Source: a virus. From it: DNA of 24,849 bases. Position 1 is the first letter of the stretch, and each line of letters starts with the position of its first letter. Below the pieces are notes generated by a model. That model was not told the DNA's origin, did not search any database, and saw only the letters and a program-made list of their open reading frames with translations. Below, one piece after another: positions 7,118 to 13,577 of the stretch. Location of the stretch: positions 1-24,849 of the IMG/VR virus record IMGVR_UViG_3300044970_001163; one strand, written 5' to 3'. Position numbers and translations under genes: made by a program.

Positions 7118-7549
7118 TCAATTCATATTTAAATTATTTGCTATTTGGAATCGTTCTAAAATATGGCAGTATTTGTTGTAAAACTGCACCTTATACCTCG
7201 AATCTATACTCATCGTGTCTTTTATTCTATCTCGGTAGTAATTAATTGTAGAATGGTCTTTACCAAATACTCGCCTAATTTCACAATCCCTGAAGCCTAA
7301 TAAGTTTAATACATAGGTGCTTTCTGCTCTGGTATCTACTACTATTCGTTTTCGGCAGTTGTTTTTTACTTCTGTAAATGATAATCCATTTATTTGTGCA
7401 ACCTCTGTTATAATGTTTATTATCGTTTCAACAGAGTAATCCTGTACGTTTTTATTCCTAATGTAAAACCTATCATTGATAAGGTTTACTGCTTCTTTAG
7501 TTGGTGTTATTCCTACCAATTTAAAGAGTTCATCTGCGTTTATGTACAT
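7118..7549 (-). CDS. DnaA domain IV-like DNA-binding protein, 143 aa
   Basis: Residues about 58-110 follow the signature of the C-terminal DNA-binding domain of DnaA: CRKRIVVDTRAESTYVL, then EIRRVFGKDHSTINYY, equivalent to the GRDHSTV motif that reads the DnaA box. The N-terminal 55 residues are helical. There is no AAA+ ATPase domain and no room for one, so it is a stand-alone DNA-binding module. In other phages such proteins may bind the replication origin or the host DnaA boxes. Its start overlaps the stop of the HTH_39 gene by 1 bp (TAATG). Assignment of the domain is fairly firm; its role is inferred. Confidence 0.78.
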   Translation of the reverse strand: MYINADELFKLVGITPTKEAVNLINDRFYIRNKNVQDYSVETIINIITEVAQINGLSFTEVKNNCRKRIVVDTRAESTYVLNLLGFRDCEIRRVFGKDHSTINYYRDRIKDTMSIDSRYKVQFYNKYCHILERFQIANNLNMN

Positions 7550-7740
7550 TAGTTTATTTTATAGTTTACAAAATATTTGCCGTTATTTTCTACTCTTTCA
7601 CTTACAATGCTCTTACCCTCATTTCGTAAAACGTGGATATAGTGTGCAAGTCTTGTTATCCTGTAATTTTGTATAGCTTCCCAACTTGTTATATTACCAT
7701 ATATTTCAAGGTGGTTTTTTATTAGTTCTTTCTGTTTCAT
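7549..7740 (-). CDS. HTH_39-type winged-helix protein, 63 aa
   Basis: A 63-residue protein that fits the HTH_39 family of phage helix-turn-helix proteins: KNHLEIYGNITSWEAIQNY (8-26), then ITRLAHYIHVLRNEG (28-42) as recognition helix and wing, with GKYFVNYKI closing the sheet. Members are common in phage recombination/replication modules, where they are thought to bind DNA. The ATG at 7740 follows the A-rich CTCAAACAAA leader, and a G+C-rich hairpin ends 15 nt before it, which may affect its expression. It is coupled to the DnaA-like gene. Confidence 0.78.
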   Translation of the reverse strand: MKQKELIKNHLEIYGNITSWEAIQNYRITRLAHYIHVLRNEGKSIVSERVENNGKYFVNYKIN

Positions 7741-7755
7741 TTTGTTTGAGGTTAT

Positions 7756-7771
7756 GCCCCATTTAAGGGGC
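7756..7771 (-). other. G+C-rich stem-loop ahead of the HTH_39 gene
   Basis: GCCCC-TTAAAT-GGGGC on the minus strand forms a perfect 5-bp G/C stem, striking in such A+T-rich DNA. It lies 9 bp after a stop codon and 15 nt before the next ATG. No T-run follows on either strand, so it is not a standard terminator. It could protect the mRNA end or affect translation. Confidence 0.5.
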
Positions 7772-7780
7772 TTGTGAAAT

Positions 7781-8026
7781 TTAATTAGGTATATTTGAAA
7801 CTTTTACAACTTTATCTACACCATTTGTTAAATTAATATAGTTTATTGCTCTTTGTACTTCATTTCTAACCTCTGAATCATTCTCTAAACAAGAACCCAT
7901 TACTGCATAAAGATTACCAGCAGTATGTAATAATACTTGTTCTTCATCTGCAACTGCAATAAAAAAATTATCACTATTTTCTATAAAACGGATTAACTCG
8001 TTTATGTCTTTTTTTGTTAATTTCAT
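7781..8026 (-). CDS. Hypothetical protein, 81 aa
   Basis: An 81-residue protein: a short helix (TKKDINELIRFIENSDN), a beta strand FFIAVADEEQVLLHT, a central AGNLYAVMGSCLEND and an amphipathic helix NEVQRAINYI. No family is recognised. It lies between the SSB-like gene (23 bp upstream) and the HTH_39 gene, within the recombination module. It starts at ATG 8026 after an A/T-rich leader. Confidence 0.65.
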   Translation of the reverse strand: MKLTKKDINELIRFIENSDNFFIAVADEEQVLLHTAGNLYAVMGSCLENDSEVRNEVQRAINYINLTNGVDKVVKVSNIPN

Positions 8027-8048
8027 AATTTTAAATTTAGTAGTTTAA

Positions 8049-8309
8049 TTAAAAAGGTAGAGAAATATCATCTGCAATATCCTCATTCGCATCGCTAACT
8101 TTTGCCTTTGGCACATAGTCATCGTGGTACAATGTATGAGTATTACCAAACTTATCAGGCTCTTTTAATTCACTCATTGTTACTCGAATGTAACCTTTTT
8201 CATTTGTTGGTAATTTCATTAAATCATCCAGTTTCATAGATAAGTTAAAAAATACTCCGAATTTGCCTTTAATAGCCTTGCTATTGCCAACATACTTTTT
8301 TTCTGCCAT
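8049..8309 (-). CDS. SSB-like single-stranded-DNA-binding protein, 86 aa
   Basis: An 86-residue protein with an OB-fold-like start (KYVGNSKAIKGKFGVFFNLS, MKLDDLMKL, GYIRVTMSELKEP) and an acidic tail ending DDISLPF. The tail resembles the DDDIPF-type tip with which bacterial SSB proteins recruit partner enzymes. It is shorter than E. coli SSB (178 aa), so the fold would be a minimal one. It directly follows the nuclease gene (1 bp between) in an ERF-nuclease-SSB set, the standard layout of a phage recombination module. The acidic tip and context support the call; the OB fold cannot be confirmed by eye. Confidence 0.68.
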   Translation of the reverse strand: MAEKKYVGNSKAIKGKFGVFFNLSMKLDDLMKLPTNEKGYIRVTMSELKEPDKFGNTHTLYHDDYVPKAKVSDANEDIADDISLPF

Positions 8310-8310
8310 T

Positions 8311-8937
8311 TTATATATATTTAATTGTTCCTAATCTTTTTTTTACTTCTGCATCGTATTCCTCTAACCACTCTCGGCACTTAATAACCTTGTCGTATAT
8401 TTCCTGCTCTTTAGCTTCATCTCGCTTAAAAGAGTAAGCACACCATCTTTGGTTATTAGGTACTTTATCGTAGCTTATCTCTACACCATAATTAGCCTCA
8501 CTAGGCGTGTTCATTAGTGCATAGAATAGTATCGCTTCATCACACCCAGTTAATGCCATATATGCCCTTAATTGCCATTCGTAATCTGTGTTAATTCCTT
8601 CACTCGCTTCGATTAATGTTTTTCTATTCCAAGAGCATTTTAAGTCTATTACTTTGTTATCTATAATAACATCGGGAGTGCCTACTAGATAATCATTCGC
8701 AAATATGTTTATGTTTTTATCTGCAATCCCATAGCCTAATTCAGTAGCCATAAAATCAATAGCTTTATCTTCCATTAGAATACCCTTTGTCATATACTTG
8801 CTTTTTATATCCTCGAATGAATCAGAATACCATTCCTGCAAATAAGTCTTACAACCTGCCGATAGTTCGCCTTTTGTTTTTGCATTACTCATCAACTTAC
8901 CTAGAGCAGATGGTCTAGCCTTAAATATACGCTCCAT
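8311..8937 (-). CDS. YqaJ/lambda-exonuclease-like recombination nuclease
   Basis: A 208-residue protein with the PD-(D/E)XK nuclease core: Glu56 in MTKGILMEDKAIDF, then GTPDVI (Asp89), then VIDLKCSW (Asp98, Lys100). A QLRAYMALTG segment follows, the helix that carries a conserved Gln-x-x-x-Tyr in RecB/YqaJ-type nucleases. Such 5'-3' exonucleases generate single strands for the phage annealing protein. The start ATG shares a base with the stop of the ERF gene (TAATG), confirming the pairing. Length is near that of the lambda exonuclease (226 aa). Confidence 0.85.
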   Translation of the reverse strand: MERIFKARPSALGKLMSNAKTKGELSAGCKTYLQEWYSDSFEDIKSKYMTKGILMEDKAIDFMATELGYGIADKNINIFANDYLVGTPDVIIDNKVIDLKCSWNRKTLIEASEGINTDYEWQLRAYMALTGCDEAILFYALMNTPSEANYGVEISYDKVPNNQRWCAYSFKRDEAKEQEIYDKVIKCREWLEEYDAEVKKRLGTIKYI

Positions 8938-9470
8938 TACGCCTCTGTTAATTTAGCTAAAACATCAGGGCTAATATTGTACTTTTCTTGAATAGCTTTT
9001 AATTTTGTTTTATCAGCTAAAAATGCTTTTCTGCAATTAACAAAGTTATCAGAGTTTAACATCAGTTCAGGTTTAACTGCTTTTGCTCCTTGACTTGCTT
9101 TGTTACCATCATCATCTTCATCAATGTTTAGGTTTAAAATAGCACCTATTGCATATCTCCTTTGGTAGGTAATAACACTACCAGCATCTTGTGGGGAATG
9201 TTTTACTGGTTGCATCTCGTAGGTGCTTTGCATATATTCCCCTGATATATGTTGTAACCTCGTAGTTAGCTGATATAAGCCAGTAGGAAACTGAATAATA
9301 ATTAACCCACAATCAGTCAAAGGCTCTGTAATAACGTCTAATATAGTCGCTAATGAAGCGTACTTCGATTTAAAGAAAGGGTTATTATCTGATTTAATAA
9401 TTTTACCTACTTTTTTGTGGAACTCTAAAAGTGCCAATGGTAGTTGTTCTAATTTTTCGCTAGTTTGCAT
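8937..9470 (-). CDS. erf: ERF-family single-strand annealing protein
   Basis: A 177-residue member of the ERF superfamily: LPLALLEFHKKVGKI, then FFKSKYASLATILDVI (34-49) and a conserved tail of the domain DAGSVITYQRRYAIGAIL (95-112) followed by the acidic NIDEDDDGN. ERF proteins form rings on single-stranded DNA and anneal complementary strands, here working with the nuclease encoded next. The gene overlaps a 53-aa gene upstream by 11 bp. Closest known relatives are the P22 Erf group, but this version is at the short end. Confidence 0.9.
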   Translation of the reverse strand: MQTSEKLEQLPLALLEFHKKVGKIIKSDNNPFFKSKYASLATILDVITEPLTDCGLIIIQFPTGLYQLTTRLQHISGEYMQSTYEMQPVKHSPQDAGSVITYQRRYAIGAILNLNIDEDDDGNKASQGAKAVKPELMLNSDNFVNCRKAFLADKTKLKAIQEKYNISPDVLAKLTEA

Positions 9471-9621
9471 TTTTTAATCTGTTTAGATGTTCGTTAAATT
9501 TACTTTGTTCTTTTTCTCTGATTTGGTATTTTAAGTACTCGCCTTGTAATACCTTGTCTGCGTTTCTGTCGGCTCTCGCTTGGTCAGTTAAGCGTGTTAC
9601 CTTTTCTAATCGTTTATTCAT
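9460..9621 (-). CDS. Small charged helical protein, 53 aa
   Basis: ATG at 9621 lies within the end of the preceding gene (ATATGAATAA, 8-bp overlap), and the frame ends with TAG at 9460, overlapping the ERF start by 11 bp. The product is one long charged helix (MNKRLEKVTRLTDQARADRN ... YQIREKEQSKFNEHLNRL), likely a short coiled coil. No family is recognised. Overlaps at both ends, with no gap left, make it a probable gene. Confidence 0.62.
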   Translation of the reverse strand: MNKRLEKVTRLTDQARADRNADKVLQGEYLKYQIREKEQSKFNEHLNRLKNAN

Positions 9622-9844
9622 ATTTAAGTTCGCTTAAAAGTGTGTTAATTCTATTTCTTAACCTTGCTTTAATTAGTGCATAAGTTCCTAAATTCTGTGA
9701 GTGGAATGTTATACCATTATAAAGGTCATTGTGCATATTATGTTCTTGTAGGTATTCAATGCTTACCCTTTGTCTACGAGCAAGGTTTACCAGCATCACT
9801 TCGTAATCATTAAGCAATGCTAGTTTTTTTAGCCTATAATTCAT
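9614..9844 (-). CDS. Hypothetical protein, 76 aa
   Basis: A 76-residue helical protein (NYRLKKLALLNDYEVMLVNLARRQ, VSIEYLQEHNMHNDLYNG, LGTYALIKARLRNRINTLLSEL). No motif is recognised. It overlaps its neighbours by 11 bp upstream and 8 bp downstream, second in the operon that carries the recombination genes. Confidence 0.62.
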   Translation of the reverse strand: MNYRLKKLALLNDYEVMLVNLARRQRVSIEYLQEHNMHNDLYNGITFHSQNLGTYALIKARLRNRINTLLSELKYE

Positions 9845-10085
9845 CTTGTAAAGTTGTTACTAATTCTTGTAAATCGGGATGGTTGTAAAATCTCATTCTA
9901 TCAATAATCGCTAATTTTTGCGATAAGAATGAAGCGTTAAAAAAATCCATTGACATCGTGCGATATAAATGCTCGTTATAATCGCTTATACGAAAATCTA
10001 TTAGTTCGTTATCGCTTCTGCTGAATACTGGAGTTAATACACCTTGTGCATCTACTACCGTTGTTAGTTCTAAATCGTGTATCAT
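9834..10085 (-). CDS. Hypothetical protein, 83 aa, first gene of the recombination operon
   Basis: An 83-residue acidic protein starting MIHDLELTTVVDAQG, with a likely helical second half (YRTMSMDFFNASFLSQKLAII, DLQELVTTLQDEL). No family is recognised. It is the first gene after the palindrome-linked promoter and follows a leader of A-rich repeats (AAACAAAACAAAA) typical of efficient starts in Bacteroidota. Promoter-proximal position suggests high early expression. Confidence 0.62.
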   Translation of the reverse strand: MIHDLELTTVVDAQGVLTPVFSRSDNELIDFRISDYNEHLYRTMSMDFFNASFLSQKLAIIDRMRFYNHPDLQELVTTLQDEL

Positions 10086-10105
10086 TTTTGTTTTGTTTTA
10101 TGATG

Positions 10106-10135
10106 CTAAATTAAGGTTATTTTTGCTCTTGTCAA
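10106..10135 (-). promoter_or_regulatory. Promoter of the recombination operon
   Basis: On the minus strand TTG (10135-10133, in the context ACTTGAC) is separated by 19 nt from TAATTTAG (10113-10106), one mismatch from TAnnTTTG. The palindrome ends exactly 35 nt before this -7 box. Transcription would start around 10100, about 15 nt before ATG 10085. Confidence 0.58.
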
Positions 10136-10148
10136 GTGTTATTTGCAA

Positions 10149-10165
10149 TTTAGAATTAGTCTAAA
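10149..10165. promoter_or_regulatory. 17-bp palindromic site, copy 1
   Basis: TTTAGAATTAGTCTAAA on the plus strand, with perfect 6-bp arms around ATTAG. It abuts the stop codon of the ParB-like gene and lies 35 nt before the -7 box of the next promoter. It is identical to the copy at 14869-14885. The following bases (AAATTGCAAATAA on the minus strand) also resemble those at the 12648 copy (AAATTGTAAATAA). Confidence 0.75.
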
Positions 10166-10708
10166 CTACTCCGATTTATCATTCCAAGCAGTTGAAAATT
10201 CAGTGTTTTGGAATAGTGCTGCAACTCCAGTAATTTGTTTTAATCTCAATAACTCATCTTTATCCATACCGATATGTCGTAATATCCAAGCATCTCCCAT
10301 CCCTGCTTCTGTTAAGTCCGATACGATGTTACTCATCAACTCTATTGAGTGTGACCCTCTTGCTCTATTGTGTCTAATAGTAGATGCCATACGATTAGAT
10401 AAATCTTTTTGTATAACTACTATTGGTAAAAATCCTTGCTCACGTTCATAAATACGCTCACTTGTTTTAAGCGTTGTATATCTATGGTATCCATCCACAA
10501 TCTCATAATGGTCGTGTTCTTCTACATAGTAACATACAATAGGCATCGTATAACCATCTTCCCATATTGATAATTCCAATAACTTCATTTCAGGTGGTGC
10601 TACTGCATTAGGGTTGTATGCGTTTGCTTTAATCTTTGATTCGTGCACTCTTTGAACTCCGTAAACTGGCGAAGTAAATTTTTGTTTTTGTTCTGTAAAT
10701 AGTTCCAT
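10166..10708 (-). CDS. ParB-like nuclease-domain protein (IbrB-like)
   Basis: A 180-residue protein with a ParB/sulfiredoxin-type domain: VHESKIKANAYNPN (strand and loop), an IWEDGYTMPIV strand, the signature EIVDGYHRYTT (Gly73, His75, Arg76), then RHNRARG (111-117), and a helical C-terminal part (IVSDLTEAGMGDAWILRHIG) that looks like the HTH of ParB. It lies 2 bp after a DUF3440 PAPS-reductase-family gene. The pair corresponds to IbrB and IbrA, first described as regulators of immunoglobulin-binding eib genes of E. coli. The ParB fold can bind or hydrolyse CTP or ATP; the role here is unknown. It is the last gene of its operon. Confidence 0.85.
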   Translation of the reverse strand: MELFTEQKQKFTSPVYGVQRVHESKIKANAYNPNAVAPPEMKLLELSIWEDGYTMPIVCYYVEEHDHYEIVDGYHRYTTLKTSERIYEREQGFLPIVVIQKDLSNRMASTIRHNRARGSHSIELMSNIVSDLTEAGMGDAWILRHIGMDKDELLRLKQITGVAALFQNTEFSTAWNDKSE

Positions 10709-10710
10709 TT

Positions 10711-12000
10711 TTATAGGTTTTTATATTTGTCTAATGCTTGTTTTTTTACTCTGTTTTGGTCTTTTGTTCTACTGCATCCCATATATTGAAGTGCGAAATC
10801 GTTTTTCATTATCGTTATACATACTGCTTTCCAACTTGGTATATGTCTAAAATCAAACTTCTTTGTTTCTTCGGGGAAATCGCTTTTAATTTTTACTATC
10901 TCATAGATATTATCTTTAGTACATAGCTTTGAAACCTCTTTAGTATTTTCAACTTCTAATCCTATATCCTGCATATACTTTATAACATCGGGATTTCTAC
11001 CATAACCCTTATCGACCCAACTTTTCTGAAATCTTTCTAAATGAAATTTAAACTTTTTTTTTGTCACTTCGGGTAATGTATCCATAAGGAAATAAGCGTA
11101 CTGCTTCCAAGTAAAATGTTCTGGCTTCGATATTGTTCGCCATCCCATAGCAGAAGTACCACCATAAATACCTCCAAAGTTACAACCATTAACCCTGCCA
11201 ACCATACGACCCCAGTTATTGGGGTCTATTACTCTGTAAAGTTTTAAATTATCCTGCCCTGATAAATGGAATGGGGATGCTACCCTCATTTGGTCTATTG
11301 TTAAACCTGCCTGATAGTATAAATCATAAATCTTATTATAGTCAAATTCATACTTTGCATTACATACCCATATATCCTCTGTTATCCAATCGTAAATTGG
11401 GTAAAAGTTTGTAGTATTTTTGTCCACTATTTTAGAATAGTTTAACCCCTTATGCATATGCTTTCTATGTTGCGAAGTAAAAATAGCACGTCTTGTCAAA
11501 CTTTCTTGTGCTCTAATTCCAATCAATACGGCAGTCTTACCATACTTATCCCCAAACCATTTAGAAAAATGTATCCTTGCATCAAAACCTTTAGTACCTT
11601 TAATAAATTCATAAGGGCAATTATCCTCATTAACTACATAGTCAAATTCAGGCATCGGTCTAACCCATATATCTTTCTTATCCTTATCCCAAGGTATCCA
11701 ACGTGGCTCATACATTGAAACAGAACAAGCAGCCGAAATAGGTAAACATAACCAATATTTACGCTCTACTTCTAAATCTCTAAAGGCTCTTTCTGCGTAC
11801 TCATCAGTATATCTGTATCCTGCTTCGTAATCTTCATAGTAAAATGCAAGTTTATGTAATAAATTATTTTCTTTAGCATACTTATACGCTAAATTTAACA
11901 CAATACCTGAATCTTTACCACACGAAAAGGCTACTAATACATTCTCAAAATCCCTGAAAATAATTTCTAATCTTTTTTGTGTTGCATCGTAAACGTTCAT
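10711..12000 (-). CDS. PAPS reductase-family / DUF3440 protein (IbrA-like)
   Basis: A 429-residue protein. The N-terminal PP-loop ATP-pyrophosphatase domain has FSCGKDS (25-31), the adenylylation loop shared by PAPS reductases, DndC and tRNA thiolases. The middle has IGIRAQESLTRRA, typical of the family, and FYPIYDWITEDIW. The C-terminal part (HIPSWKAVCITIMKNDFALQYMG) is the DUF3440 tail. IbrA of E. coli has this architecture. The chemistry is not settled: PP-loop enzymes activate a carbonyl, phosphate or sulfate group with ATP. Its neighbours are the ParB-domain gene, 2 bp downstream, and a small protein repeating its C-terminal module, coupled upstream (ATGA overlap). A metabolic sulfate-reduction role is less likely, because no other sulfur gene is present. 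Confidence 0.88.
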   Translation of the reverse strand: MNVYDATQKRLEIIFRDFENVLVAFSCGKDSGIVLNLAYKYAKENNLLHKLAFYYEDYEAGYRYTDEYAERAFRDLEVERKYWLCLPISAACSVSMYEPRWIPWDKDKKDIWVRPMPEFDYVVNEDNCPYEFIKGTKGFDARIHFSKWFGDKYGKTAVLIGIRAQESLTRRAIFTSQHRKHMHKGLNYSKIVDKNTTNFYPIYDWITEDIWVCNAKYEFDYNKIYDLYYQAGLTIDQMRVASPFHLSGQDNLKLYRVIDPNNWGRMVGRVNGCNFGGIYGGTSAMGWRTISKPEHFTWKQYAYFLMDTLPEVTKKKFKFHLERFQKSWVDKGYGRNPDVIKYMQDIGLEVENTKEVSKLCTKDNIYEIVKIKSDFPEETKKFDFRHIPSWKAVCITIMKNDFALQYMGCSRTKDQNRVKKQALDKYKNL

Positions 12001-12260
12001 AAGTTTAATTTAAGTTGGTAATTATATTTTTTTCTTTGTGATAGTTCTATTTTTTTGAACTCGTGATATACTGGTATTTTATTTTGTGGTAATCCTAATG
12101 TTTTTAATGAAAAATCATTCTTTAAAATAGCTATACAAATTTGTCTATAAGATGGAACTTTATTTAATTGTTCTAATCTCAAAGGTGCTTCATCAGGTAT
12201 TCCATTGTAATAACACTTGGTTTCCCATTCCTGAATATACTTGTTTATTTTTATTTTCAT
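11997..12260 (-). CDS. Small DUF3440-tail-like protein, 87 aa
   Basis: An 87-residue protein whose centre, VPSYRQICIAILKNDFSLK (about 35-53), aligns with IPSWKAVCITIMKNDFALQ near the C-terminus of the neighbouring PAPS-reductase-family protein, including the PS, ICI/VCI, KNDF and following LG/MG positions. It looks like a free copy of that tail module, preceded by YNGIPDEAPLRLEQLN. It overlaps the big gene by 4 bp (ATGA) and is overlapped by the 135-aa gene by 68 bp. Whether it acts as a second subunit is unknown. The similarity is visible by eye and not proven by alignment score. Confidence 0.68.
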   Translation of the reverse strand: MKIKINKYIQEWETKCYYNGIPDEAPLRLEQLNKVPSYRQICIAILKNDFSLKTLGLPQNKIPVYHEFKKIELSQRKKYNYQLKLNL

Positions 12261-12600
12261 AAATATTTACTATTTTATCTGCTATTAAATTTGCTCTATA
12301 TCTTTGCTCATCTGTTAACATAGCCCAACTTTTTCGAGTAGTTAGTTCGTTATTACCATACAAATAGCAGCAACTTGCTTGACCTATCCACGCTTGTTTA
12401 TTGCAACTATTATTACTTAAATTAATATTAGTAGCAACAACCCAATTAGTAATAACATTAAAAGCAGTTTTGAAAAACATATTTTCATTAGCTAATAATT
12501 CAGCGCCTTTTATAATATCACTATCTATTGGAGTAGTAAGTGTATACATCCCATTTTTATAATCTTCCCACTCTGTATAAGGTGTATATATTTGTTTCAT
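12193..12600 (-). CDS. Hypothetical protein, 135 aa, first gene of the IbrAB-like cassette
   Basis: A 135-residue protein (start ATG 12600; a longer frame would need TTG). It begins QIYTPYTEWEDYKNGMY and contains AFNVITNWVVATNINLSNN, then NKQAWIGQASCCYLYG with a Cys pair, then ELTTRKSWAMLTDEQRYRAN. I recall similar proteins accompanying DUF3440/ParB pairs in phages, but cannot name a domain. Predicted to be mostly helical and cytoplasmic. The -7 box lies only 4 nt before the ATG, so its mRNA may be leaderless. The 68-bp overlap with the next gene is unusually long. Confidence 0.7.
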   Translation of the reverse strand: MKQIYTPYTEWEDYKNGMYTLTTPIDSDIIKGAELLANENMFFKTAFNVITNWVVATNINLSNNSCNKQAWIGQASCCYLYGNNELTTRKSWAMLTDEQRYRANLIADKIVNIYENKNKQVYSGMGNQVLLQWNT

Positions 12601-12604
12601 AAAG

Positions 12605-12634
12605 CGAAAATACAAGTACTTTTTATAAGTAAAG
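12605..12634 (-). promoter_or_regulatory. Promoter of the IbrAB-like cassette
   Basis: TATTTTCG (12612-12605, one mismatch from TAnnTTTG) sits exactly 35 nt after the palindrome on the minus strand. The -33 region reads CTTTAC and is weak. With transcription starting 5-7 nt after the box, the message would begin at or near ATG 12600. Confidence 0.5.
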
Positions 12635-12647
12635 AATTTATTTACAA

Positions 12648-12664
12648 TTTAGAATGATTCTAAA
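12648..12664. promoter_or_regulatory. 17-bp palindromic site, copy 2 (perfect)
   Basis: TTTAGAATGATTCTAAA is a perfect palindrome with two 8-bp arms around one central base, the most symmetric of the four copies. It starts 3 bp after the stop codon of the upstream operon and lies upstream of the IbrAB-like cassette. Confidence 0.78.
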
Positions 12665-12667
12665 TAA

Positions 12668-12865
12668 TTACTTCCTTTTTTGTTTAAAACTATCTACCTG
12701 CTTAAACTTGCTTTTTTGCTTGTCAATTTCATTGGTTATAATAAAGGCTAAATACGATGATAGATTTTTGGCACTAATCCATCTTTTAGTATTCTCATTA
12801 TAATACCAGTTTTCAGACTTTGGTATAATGTAAGGAAATTGCTCTTTTAGTCGTTTTAAATCCAT
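12668..12865 (-). CDS. Hypothetical protein, 65 aa
   Basis: A 65-residue basic protein (MDLKRLKEQFPYIIPKSENWYY, then WISAKNLSSYLAFIITNEID and a Lys-rich end). No family is recognised. It closes the operon that begins with the AP2-like gene, 48 bp after the winged-helix-like gene. Its stop is 3 bp from a palindromic site. Confidence 0.6.
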   Translation of the reverse strand: MDLKRLKEQFPYIIPKSENWYYNENTKRWISAKNLSSYLAFIITNEIDKQKSKFKQVDSFKQKRK

Positions 12866-12913
12866 TTTAAGCCATTTTTAAATATATGTTACTACTAATA
12901 CATCTTATCACTG

Positions 12914-13576
12914 CTAAACTAATAGCTTAATTACAGAACCATCACAAATGAAATTACCTATTTCTAATCTTAATAGTCTATTATCTTCAAATCGGTCGAA
13001 GTTTTTAGAAAAAGATACCTTTCTTTCTATGAATTTTAATTTCGCCCACTTTACTAATAGCTTATAAGCCATCCCTTGTGATACTCCTAATAATTTACTG
13101 ATATGCTTTTGACCTGTTACTATTGATTTATTTACTGATTGAACACTTAAATTGTTATTATAAAAGCGATATTCTGCTTTTCTGATGTATTGCCCAGTTT
13201 CAATCTTATTTTTAATCTTAAAGTATTTGGTCTTTTGCTTTATTTTAAATTCTTGTCGCTTATAATTTGCTCGTGCGATTATGTATAGATTTCTTTCTAC
13301 TAACTCGGTTAAATTGCCAAATTTACAGAAAGAATATTGTTTTATATTTTCGAGTCCAAGAATAGCAAGTATTTTACTATATGGTGCTATTTTAAAGCCA
13401 TTAGGGGTAACTTCTATTAAATTATGATTAATACCATAGTTAATTAGTTTTCGTGCTTTATAATCGCTTATTTTGAGTTTTTTAGATATTTCGTGTTTAG
13501 AACCAATAAGTACAGAATTTACATACTGCCTTTTCGCAGTAAAAGTAAACGATACAAAATTGATTTTATCTAACAT
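12914..13576 (-). CDS. Putative helix-turn-helix DNA-binding protein, 220 aa
   Basis: The ATG at 13576 lies 1 nt past the HNH stop, preceded by GGAG inside that gene's last codons; a longer start at 13588 would need TTG. Two HTH-like segments are seen: HEISKKLKISDYKARKLINYG (near the N-terminus, with a NLIEVTPNGFKI wing) and QKHISKLLGVSQGMAYKLLVKW (C-terminal, with FIERKVSF as wing). The middle is basic (NYKRQEFKIKQKTKYFKIK). Two winged-helix units with a basic linker suggest a phage replication initiator or regulator. I cannot name a family. It is a candidate for the protein that binds the palindrome. Confidence 0.65.
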   Translation of the reverse strand: MLDKINFVSFTFTAKRQYVNSVLIGSKHEISKKLKISDYKARKLINYGINHNLIEVTPNGFKIAPYSKILAILGLENIKQYSFCKFGNLTELVERNLYIIARANYKRQEFKIKQKTKYFKIKNKIETGQYIRKAEYRFYNNNLSVQSVNKSIVTGQKHISKLLGVSQGMAYKLLVKWAKLKFIERKVSFSKNFDRFEDNRLLRLEIGNFICDGSVIKLLV

Positions 13577-13577
13577 A

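Noticed and set aside
12601-12615. Longer starts using TTG for the genes at 12615, 13588, 7121 and 23134.
   Set aside because: In each case an ATG lies a short way downstream with a typical leader or a clean junction to the preceding gene, and the extra residues carry no conserved sequence.
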